Shown one piece after another: positions 43,601 through 55,600 of a DNA stretch of 56,495 nt. The stretch lies in the NCBI GenBank assembly GCA_934747775.1, contig CAKVHA010000009.1, forward strand, positions 1-56,495. The letters are read 5' to 3'. How positions within the stretch are numbered: the stretch's first letter is position 1; each line of letters begins with the position of its first letter. The position numbers were made by a program, and so were the translations under genes. Source of the DNA: an uncultured Clostridia bacterium. Its GTDB lineage: Bacteria > Bacillota > Clostridia > Christensenellales > UBA1242. The notes beneath the pieces were generated by a model that searched no databases, was not told where the DNA came from, and worked only from the letters and a program-made list of their open reading frames with translations.

Positions 43601-46600
43601 TATTAGTGTTAGTGCAAACAAAACAACGGGCTTGTACTATGAAGTAAGTGATGATGGCGGAACTCCTGTAGAAAGCAAAAAGAGTAATTCGTTTGCTTAT
43701 TGGATAAACCCAGATAATACTCTTAACAAAAATGTGTTTGTAACTATTTACGACACAATGCTAAAAGATGGCAAAAATGAAATAAATAATCCAGTGTTGT
43801 TGAAATACACAATTAATGGTGTAGAGTATGCATTTACATCTTGCAACGATTATATTGGAATGAAATCTAATGGCAATGTGGCAGATGCGTTGTTTGAAAT
43901 TAAAATAAACAATGGCTCAATTGAAATTATCAACCTTAAAGCAAAGGCAGGAAACTACATTTGCGAAATAGGTTGTGTAGACCAATTTAATGGAGTAGAT
44001 TATCAAAATCCAAGCTGCACAGCTAGGGTGGATATTAATATTGCCGACGGTTCGGAACAAAATAAATATCAAATTAGAAACTATGCAGACTTTGAAGCAT
44101 TCTTAAATAATGATGCTTTAGTTGAAAATAAATATTATGTATTAACTACCGATATTTCTTTAAACAGACAATATGTTAATGCAAATTATGTTTTAAACAA
44201 CAACCTTTCAGGTATGTTTACTAGCACAAGTCAAAATCAAACCTACAAGTTTAATATTTATGGTTTGAATTTGAAATTTAGCGAAGGAAATGGCACAAAA
44301 CTTGCAGATATGGCTTTGTTTGCTAGAGTTGGTGCGGACAACTTAAAACTTGAATACATTACAATAGAAAACTTTGTAATAACAGTGGAAAGCTCTCAAA
44401 CCAATGAAATTAATGTTGCGGCACTTGTTGCTAAAGCAGAAAAGGGGCTACAACTTCTAAACTGTCGCGTTACTGGCAGCATTAACATAAAACAAAGCGG
44501 AAGTGGTGCGGTTAATGTAGGTGGCGTTGTTGGACAAGCAACAGCTACAATGTTTAAAGGCTTGCCAAGTGACAGCGTTATCAACAACGCAAATGTTAAC
44601 TCTAATGTTGCAATTGAAGTGCGTGTCTTAAATGGAACTAGTGCGGTTTATGCTGGTGGTTTGGTTGGTAAAACAACAGAAAAAGTAAAAATTGATCAAA
44701 TTAATGTTATTTCTAAAATAAAAACATTAAGCTATATGGTAACTGAAAATGAAGGTCAAAAAACCGAAAAAGACACTGGTTTTGCGTCAAATGCTTACAC
44801 TGGTGGCGTAGTAGGTTATGCTAAGGTTGCTGATATCAACTTTGTTGTGGTTTATCCAGTTATTGCTGGTTGTCAAAATGTAGGCGGTGTAGCGGGCTTT
44901 GTAGGAAGTGGCAGCATTCAAAACACTCAAGTTCAAATGCTATACAACCTTAATATGAAAAACATTATTGCTGGTTATAATAATGTTGGTGGCGTGGTTG
45001 GATATGTAGACAATTCACTAACTACCGATTATGTTTATGTAAGGTCTTATACAAGCAAAAATATGCTTGGATATAGCGGCGAGGGCAGTGAAATAGGTGT
45101 TGATTACAACATTAACATTTTTACAGACATCGCTAAAGGCTACTATGGCGCAGTTGTGTTGCTAACAAGCAGTTCGTATGCTGGTACTCAAGCAGCTGGC
45201 GGAATTGTTGGTTGTGCTGGTGAGCTAACACTAAACAACACATATTTTAATTCACATATTCGCTCTAATGCACCTGCTTTAATAGGCGGAACTAGAAAGG
45301 AATATGTTGGTGGTTTCGTTGGCGACAATACACACCAAACAATAACATTAAACAATTCGTATGTTGATGTTCAAGTGGTAGTAAATGGTCAGTTTAGAGC
45401 TGTTTCGGGCAGTAACAATTTAACAGCAGATAATGCTACAGATTATGGCACACCACAAGTTCCAAGTATTAACATTATTAAGAGCGGCAGCAAAACCATA
45501 GCGAAAAATGGTGATTATTTAATTGCAACTCACACTGCAAAATCAAATAAAATTGCTACTACAAACGAAACAGTAAAAGCTGGCTCCGAAGTAGCCCAAT
45601 TCTATGCAAAAATTAATGGCACATTGTTTGGCGTTACAGACAAAAAGAGCAATGTAGTTGACAACTTTGATATTTCTTATAGTGGTTTGAATACTGGTGC
45701 TACAGAAACAACTATTTTAATGTTTAATGCAAATGATAAACTTTATGTTTCCGCATATAGAAAAAAACTTGCTACTTCGCCTTTGGAAAACGATGTTTGC
45801 GAGTATTATTCTTTAAACAACAAAACAGTTAAAGATGACCATACTAAATCAGCTGTAAATGGAATAGAAATCTTTATTCAAAACAACTTTAAAGAAATGT
45901 CTACCGAAATGTTTAAAAACATTATTGGTTACAACTTTGTGGAAGCAGGAACAAACAACTTGTATGCTATAGAATTAAATTCCGCAATGCAAATATTAGG
46001 CAATATAGAAAATTCTGACGCACTAAACACTTTGTTTGGTGGGGACGATAGTGAAACATTAGAAACAAAATTGGATAATTTGTTTAGTAAAAAAGATACA
46101 AGTGATAACGACTTCTTTGTAAAATCAAACAAATCTGAAAATTATGTTTTAAATCCTAATGTAATGTTTACAAAAACACTTAACACAAAAGTCGTTGGTT
46201 TGGGTGTGGATAGTCGTGGCGAACTAGCTAATGCATATTATAGTTTTGACTTTGACGAAACAACTTATTATGTTAACCCAATGTCAACTAATGGTGACTA
46301 TACACATAAGTGGTACAAACAATTTAATCCAAATGCCGACCCAACAGATATAAATCAGCATATATTGGACAATGCTGCTGGCTTTAACAAATCTTGGAGA
46401 TTAAACTTTAACACAACAAAATATAATAATGTTGAAACATTGTATGTAAATGATGGTGAGAATAAGGTTATAGTTGGTTATTATTATGAAGATGGCACAA
46501 CTAAACTTGCAATTATATATGATGAAGAAATAGGAAACTATGGTGGAAAAGCTAAAGTTTATGCAATTAGTGGTACTACGCCAAACATTGCTGAAAGTAA

Positions 46601-49600
46601 TACTGGCTATTATTATGGCGACCCAGGAACTTATTTGATTAAGGATGATAGTCAACCAGTAACTGTATTTGCTTCTAATGCTGGCGGTGATACGGAAAAA
46701 GCTATTTACATTGTGGATATTAATGCAACAACAGGTGCAGACTTAAATTCACAAGTTGTAATTGGCGCATACACATCAATTACTGGAAACGACGGAAAAA
46801 CAACAATAAAAGTAGGCAGAACAAACACTGAATACACTTTGGTTAGCGGAACTTTGTATGATAAAGCAGAAAAAGAAATTGTATTAGCCGAAGGTGAAAA
46901 CTATTATGTTAGTGCAGCATTAAGTGTTAATTCGGAAGCTAAATATTTAAGCAGCAAAACAATTTTGAGTATTTACAACCAATTAGCAAAGAAATCAGAT
47001 GCTAGCCATACTGATGTAGACAGCTTAAAAGCACTATTTGATGAAAATCAATTTAGCAGTTTTGACGGCGAAATTTACAAAACAAAAACATATTATTACA
47101 ACGGCACAACTTGGTTTGAAGATAAAGATTGTACTAATGCAGTTGTAAGTTCGGCATTGTTAGATGCTCTTACTTTAGAGTACACAAGACAAAAAGGTGG
47201 TGCACCTAATAAAGACGATAAGTTTGATTACAATATGTTTGAAATTAATGCCACATTAAATGGCGAAGGTAATTGGGTGTTTAATGGATACACTATTACA
47301 GACCAATATATTATAGATAGGCTTAACGCTAATTTAAAAACTGAAGTAGAGTATGATAGTAATAGCGATGGCACAAGCGAAAAATATTACAACGAAGTTA
47401 AGTGGTATTTAGATGCGGCTAAATCGGAAGATAAAGTTGTAAAAGATATTAACACATTAAATAACCTTGCAAACTTTACAGAAAGCGAAGTCGTTTTGAG
47501 TAGCAACTACTACTTAATTAACGACGCGTGGTATTTAGTAGAACAAAATAAATATTACACAAACAATTTTGCTAGATATTGGTATTCCGATGAAGAATGC
47601 ACAATTCTAGTAACAGATAAAGACATTTTATTAAGATTAAACGAACGATATAACGTGCTTAACAATCCGCAAAACGCAGAATTTACTCTTACTGTAGAAA
47701 CATTAGTAACTGACAAAACATTGCTAGAAGAACTTGACACCTTAGAAAGAATTTTGGTGGGCGCTAATAGATATCAGGCTCAACGCAAATACTACCGCAG
47801 TAGTGTTTGGACGACAGCTGACGGAACAAAGGTTGATGCTGTTGCAACAGATAATGCTGGAAACAATTTGATAGAAAAACTAAATGAATTACTAGTTAGC
47901 GCGAAGAAAGTTTCCAACACGACATACAAAATTTACAAGAGCGGTGAAAAACTAGACACATATTATTACAATGGTGTAGATTGGTATGCAGATAAAGAGT
48001 TTAAAACCAAAATTACAGACGCTAAGGTTTTAGATAAGATTAACAAAGAAACTAGAGAAGTTGTTGTAAATGGCATTAAATATTATTCTAGTGATTTGAA
48101 AGATTGGTTTAAAAACTCTAATTGCAAAGATAATCAAGTTAATGAAACTGAATTGGCTAGTATTGAATCACAAGTTCCATATGTTAATGTTTTAACAGAA
48201 TATTGGTCGTATGACGAAAAATATTCTGACGGCAAAAACTATGTAAACAATGTTAATGATGAGTTTGTATTAGATGCTGCAAGCGGCAGAACAGATTTAA
48301 AAATTTCATTTAGCTTTACAATTAACGAGAGTAAGTTTTCTGGTACAATTGAAGGAAATAAAATTGTTTTAAAAAATGAAAGTGGTGAGATTGTTGGTGG
48401 TTATCAAGTTGTTTCCATAAAAGATGGTAAGATGAGTATAATTGACAATACTGATATTAATAACAACATTCCTCCTATCACTATCACAAGTGGAGATGAC
48501 AAAAAAACTTATAAATGGGCAGTAACAGACAAACTAAACAATGGTATGCCTGTTATGATAAAACCATATTTTTACTACGACGGAACAGAAGCAAAATCAC
48601 AATACGATTTGTGGTACGACACACTAGCATCGTTAGACCTTGTAGTTAATGACTTTATTTCTAGCGAAAGTGGCAGCTATGTTTACAAAGTGGGCAACGA
48701 AGAATTCCAAGGTCACATTTTGTACAACCTAGACACAGCGGTGTTGATGTACAACTCGGGTGCAACCGCAAACAAGGAAAACCTTAACACTTACACAATT
48801 GAATATGGCACAAACCCACAAGGATATTATGTGGCTGTTCTAAATGGCACAATTTTGGAAATTGGCGCACTTAGAATAGATAAAGAATCCGCATCGCAAA
48901 TTGTAGTAAGTTCTAGCAACTCTAATGTTGTGGCAGTAGAAGAAAAATCTGGCGTGTTTAAGCTAAAAGTGTATAGCTTGGGCACTGCAACAATTACTTT
49001 CTACAACCTTAAAGACGACGGCATAAATGTTAAGTTTAACATTGCTGTTGTAAGAGGCTTTACAGGATTTAATGTTGTTGCCGACGAAGAAATTACAAGA
49101 TATTACACAAAAGATAATGGCAAAAACTGGTATTACAGCGAAAATTGCGAAAACAACGAACGTGTTGCTAATGTAAGCGGGCTAGAAGACTTAGACCTAA
49201 TAGACCTTGGTAATGGCATTAAATATGTAGACAAAATTAACAAAAATACACAACCTACAACAAAAATTAATTTGGAAGTTGGCGTTGATAAAGATTATTT
49301 CTTTGGATATGTTAACAACTTAAATGGCGTGGCGTACACAGCCAATACAAGTGGATTCCAAGTAATTGTGAAGAGTGTAGACGGCTATGCTACTCTTACA
49401 AACAATGCAAGCGCAATAAAACTTAACGACCAGCTTGTAAATGGCAAGTGTGTTGGCGATGTTTACGAATTTACAAATGCAACAAAAATTAACATTATGG
49501 GCGTAAACAAAGCTGGAAGCGGTGTTGTAATGCTAGACATTGTTCCATTTATAATGGTTAACGATAGCAAAGTGTATATGGACACACTAAGTCAAAGCAT

Positions 49601-52600
49601 AACAGTTAATGTTTTAGCAAAAGCAACCGCAATTTCGTTTGCGGACGATAGCGCAAATATTTTAGCAGAAAACGAAAAAGAAATCACGCTAGATATTTTG
49701 TCAAACAACAGCGTTAACAACCAATTCTTAAATTTAAGCATACTTGGTAATAACGGCTTAGACCTTGGTATTGAGTTTATAAAACTAAATAGTAACAGTA
49801 AATTTGCAAGCGGATTATATTACAACTTAAATCTTGTAAGAGATAAATATGTTACTGATGAAGCATTAATTAATTGGTTGGACGCCAATAGTGAGCTATT
49901 AACATATACTAAAATTTACACTAAATACGCAATTAGAAACAATGTTACATACTTTAAGAGTGTTTCTAACAGAGATGATATTGAGTCGGAAAAATGGTAT
50001 TGCATTAATGACATCAATTTGTTAAGCTTAAAACTTAAAAATTACAAGTTTGAAGCTGGCACTCCTTCGACAAGCGAGCCAGTGCTAAACAACCACAAAT
50101 ACACATTTGTGTTGGCATTAGATGAAGATAAGTACTTAAGCTTGTACGATTCGGGTGTTAATCCATTAAGCGAAACAAAAACATTTAACATAACAGCAAG
50201 ACCTAGCGAAACAATTTTAGGTTCTAATTTGTACAGCAGCTTTAACTTTAATATTTCACCTAATTCGGTTAAATCGCTAGATTCTTACTTCCACCCAAGC
50301 GACGGAAGCAAAGAAGGCACTGTTATAGAAGATGTTTGGGTAGGTGGCCCTAACATTATAGACCCAGATGAAAAGAAACTTGATGAAGAATATGTGGGTA
50401 CAGCGAAAAACAACAGATTGCACATTTCTATTGCACCAGAATACAACAATGTTTTGGTGGCAGAACTTGAATTTGACGAAAGATATTTGGACTACTTTAC
50501 AGTAAAACAAGAAAGCTTAATGAATGGTGCGGATTTGGTTGATCCAAACGATCCAAACAAAGGAATAAAATACAGCGAAGGTGAACATTTTAACGGACTT
50601 ACTAAAGAAAACATTTATGTTGGCAACCGCTTTGTATTGTGGAACAAAACAGTTTATTCGTATAAATTAGGTGCTACTGGCGCACCAGAATTAACCGAGT
50701 TTATACTTGGTCAATACTATGTTAACTTTGAGTTTAAGGAAAACATTCCACAAGGAATAGACTTCCCAATAACCATTAACTTGTATGACCGTGATAGAAA
50801 TTTAATTGAAACAACTACAAAAAATATCAGAATTGAAGTATTGCCTACTGTTAGCATTTCGCTAGATAATGGCGAAGATATTATTGGAAGGGGCGAAGTA
50901 GAGCCAATTACAATTACAGCAAACAATATTGATTCGGATATTACATTAGATGTAAACGATAATGTAGCAAGAGCGATTAAGTACAAAAACGATGACGGCG
51001 AGTTAGTTGCAATTGAAAAAGTAAACAACGTGTTTACGCTTGACCTAAGCAAAAAATATTACATAGACACAGCAAGCTACACAGGTTCAATAAGCGATGA
51101 AACTAATTTGGACGACATAGCTTATGATATTAGGTTGGGCGTGTTAAATACATTAAAGATTAGCGCTACTAAAAATGTAAGTTCACTAAAATTTGATGCG
51201 AAGAAAACACTTAACTTTACGGTTGTTGAGTTTACAATTAAAAACATAACCGTACAAGGTGTAGACGATAACAATATAATATCTAAAGAAAATGGCTATT
51301 ATGAAGTGTTAAAAGCAGAAATTGTTCCAAACAACGCAGCTTTAACCAACACAAATATAAAAAATGTGGTAGATAGCTTATCTGACCAAATTTCTAAAAT
51401 AACCGAAGCGGACGGCGACCCAGTAAAATACTGGAGCGTTGAAAACTCCGACGGAGGTTGGGAAGAAATTCAAATTGGCAAACGCTACAACTACTTTAAA
51501 GCAGTGTCTTACACAAGTGTTGCTGACGCAATGGCTCACTACCTACGCCTAACAGCAAAATCGGTGGGCGACTCGATGTTAAGACTAGGCTTATATTATC
51601 GCTATGGTTCAGACGGAAAAATTTCTGTTTACGATAAAGCAATAGACGCTGCAGACAATAAATATCCTTATTATATTAGTTACAACTTTACACTTAGCGT
51701 GTATGACCAAACCGACGAAGATAACCCAACACCTATTAGCACAGCCGAAGAATTTTTGAATATGCAAAATGGCGTAAGTTACATTTTGCAAAATGACATA
51801 GAACTAACAGCTTGGAAACCAATAGACTTTGCTGGCAGTTATCTAGACGGAAACGGATTTGTAATTAAAATTAACAGCTTTGATTTAACCGATGAAAAAG
51901 GAAAATCGGAAGCGTATGTTGGATTGTTTAGAAACGTAAAAGAAGGTCAGATGATTAAAAATATCATAATAGATATTTCCGACCTACTAATAGAATCTGG
52001 ACAAGCGGCAAAATTTGTTTCGGGCGAAACAACCGACAAGCCAAACATAGACTTGCGTGAAACCAACACAGTTTACTTTGGTGTTATGGCGGCAAACAAC
52101 GAAGGTATTTTGGAAAACATAAAAGTAGTAAGCTTTTTAATCACCCAAAACCCAAGAGTGTTGTATGTTGCAACAACTCGTGGTTATTATGAAGCCGGCA
52201 GCGAGTCATACGATAGCACCGTAGGATATATGGGTGTGCTTGTGGGTGCAAACTCTGGCGTAATATCCGACTGTATGGTTGGCACACGTGACGGCGGAGT
52301 GGTGCAAACATTTGTACTTAACCGCGCGGGCGACATTTCTGATACTACAGAAGGTCGCACAGTGGGCGAGTTTACATTTATGGGTTGCGGAAATGTTGCT
52401 GGTTTTGCGGCAACAAACAGCGGCACAATAACCAACAGTATGGTTAGAGATGTAAACATTACAAACGTTGTAAGAGTTAGCGAACGCGGAACAAGCGCAG
52501 GCTTTGTATGTCAAAACAACGGCAAGATTTATTCTTGTGTTGTTACTACATCAAACATTGAAAAATATCGCGCAAGCCGCACAATATTAACAAGCAGCAC

Positions 52601-55600
52601 GACGACAGCAGGCTTTGTTCACACAAACACTAAAGTTGTTGAAGATTGCTACACAAATATTCAAATTAGCAATAGCAGTACAAAAACTGCAGGCTTTGTG
52701 TTTGATAATGGCGAAGGTGGCAGCATTACAAATTGCTACACAACCACAAGAAACACAATTGCTCAAAGTTCTACATCACATTACTTCTTTGCTCGTGACA
52801 ACGATAGTGACAACAACGACCAGTACAAAATGGCTGGCACTGTTAAAAACTGCTACTATGTAGTGCTACAAGACGAAGGCCTTTTTGATACAACTAAAAA
52901 CTTAGACCCTGTAATTTGCAGAGAATATGACCCTGCAATTCCAGTAATTCTAAAAACAAACGATCAGATTGATGCCGACTTGTTCTCTGGCTTTACATTT
53001 GTTAGCGGCAAAAAAGAAAACGACGGCGTTTGGTACACCGACGGCAACACATTGCCACAACTTATTAACTGCGAATATGTGGAAATTTACACATCTCGTC
53101 AGTTGGTTGGTGCTCAAGAAGCATACTTTGGAATTAGTGGAAGCACTGTAACATTCTATAGCGATTCTAAAGGACTAAACAAAACTGGTGAAACAACAAT
53201 AAATTCTAATAGATTTGTTTATTCTAAACTTACATTTACTGTTGTTGATGCAAACACAATTGAAACAAGTGAAAGTGTGGAAATCAAAATAGAAGATGGT
53301 TTGTTCTATTATTCTGGTTATGACAAATTTACTTACGAAGATGTGCTAAACAGCAAGGGTAGTAAGCACAACCCATTACTAATTACATCTGCCGAAGAAT
53401 TTGGTAGATATATTGTAAAAAATAGTGCTATGAAAGGCGGTGAGTTTGTATTTGGCGGAACATTTGGTAATGATGACGATACAACAACCGCAAACTATGT
53501 AAAACTTATTCAAGACCTAGACTTTTCTGACAAACGCTTAACATTAAGTTATGATGTTAACAAAGTTGTTGGCAAAAAGTCTATTACAGATGTTGTGTTT
53601 AAGGGTGTGTTAATAGGAAACTCTATGACACTATCCAACATTGTATTAACCGATGAAAGTAAAACCGAAAAAGAAAATTGGGGCTTGTTCTCAAAAATTG
53701 GTGGCGAAACAACACCAGTTGTTGGCACATCACAAGCATCGGTATTTAACCTAAAACTAGAATATCGCGAAGTAAGTAGCGAAAATGCAAACAACGTGGG
53801 TATTTTAGCTGGTACAATTTACAATGCAAGCATTATTAAAATAGACATTAATGGTCCAAGTAACGGAAGTGATTCGGACGTTATTAGTGGCAAAAAGATG
53901 GTTGGTGGTCTTGCAGGCTTAATTGTTGGCGAAAAAACCAAAATTAGCGAAATTAACACAAACAATGTTAGAGTAAAAGCTACATATGTTACTTCGGCTA
54001 TCACAAAAGGTGTAAACCAAAGCAACGAAGCATTTGCCCTAACAAGCAAATATACTGTTCTAGACCCTAACTACACAAAATATGTGTACAAAGACGAAAA
54101 CGAACGTATCCACACAATTATGGTGGACACCGACGATTTGGTTGGAATTGTTGTAGATGACAATAATCAATTACAAACAAATTACAGCGATAAGTTGTAT
54201 ATGTCTTACGCTGGTTCGGTTGCTGGTGTAGTAATTGGAAACAGCAAAGCTAAAATTTCTGACCATAATTTATATAATGGTGGCGGTAGTAGTTCTCCTA
54301 CATATGCCGAAGTTAGAAAAACTGTTACAACATATCAAAATATGTCGGTTAAAGGCGCTGTAAGCGTAAGTGCTATGGTTGCTGGCGGCGTGTTTGGTTA
54401 TGCTGGCGGATTTGACGATAAAATACTTGCTGGCGCGGCTGCTGGTACTTACGAAGGCAGAACACTAAAACTAAAAGACATTAGTCTAGAATTGTCTAGC
54501 GGCGACGACACCAACCCTGCTGCAACTCAAAATATTTACGGCAGAGCCTATACCGGTGGCTTAATTGGTTATGGCTACAACCTATCGCTAGAAGGTGGCA
54601 GAGTAGAACACGCAGAAACTGTTCAAGACGAAATTGATTCTAAAATTAACTCTATCACTGCCGATAGTATTTCGTCCAACAACCTATTTACCAGTATCTC
54701 TGGTGATGTGGACGCTATGAACATTGCTACTGGCGGCTTAATTGGTCTTTCTAATTTCACCGCAATTGTAGATAGTTATTCTAAAGTAAATGTTGTTAAC
54801 AAAAACACATACATTGCTGGTGGTGCGGTTGGTCAAGCCAACGAAATGCTATATATGGCATATGTTTACACCACAGGCAATGTGGATAGCGCACTTATGA
54901 TGGGCGGCTTAATTGGTTACAAAACATTTGAAGATGTGCCTGCACCAGTAATTGATTCGGAATACTATTATATTGATGTGATTGCTGAAGATATAATAAC
55001 TGGTAAAATCTGCGCATCAGATAGATTCTATGTTAAAGCAAAGAAAGGATATACAATAGGCGCTAGCTTGAATGGTCAAAAACCGATTGATGTGCTAGAG
55101 TTCTACGACAACTTGTATGATATGATTGATGCACACGGCACACAAACAACTAAACTAAGTGCATTTGATAATTTGGAATGTAGTATTGATGCAAGCGGAA
55201 AGGTGAAACTTCCACAAATGAAAATAACTATTGACGGAACTGATTATATAACACAAGAAACTGTAATTCAAACTCAAAAAATTGCATCACAATATAATGA
55301 TTTATTCTTGTTTAACACCATTGCGGTTAATGTTTGGGGAACTCAAGCAAGAGATTATGCCGAAGAAAACAACTACTTTACTATTTATAATAAAAACAGC
55401 ATTAAGTTTACGGAATCTATCACAGTAGAAGGCGGCACACCTATTGAAAATGAAGAATATTTAAACCTTTCTGCGAATAAAACATTCAAAAAACATCATA
55501 ACTTTGGCTATGATGGAGAAAATTACACATACTCGTTTAATAGCACTGTAGACACTCTTAAAAATAAGGTTACACTTACATCAGAGTGGGGCAATTCGTA

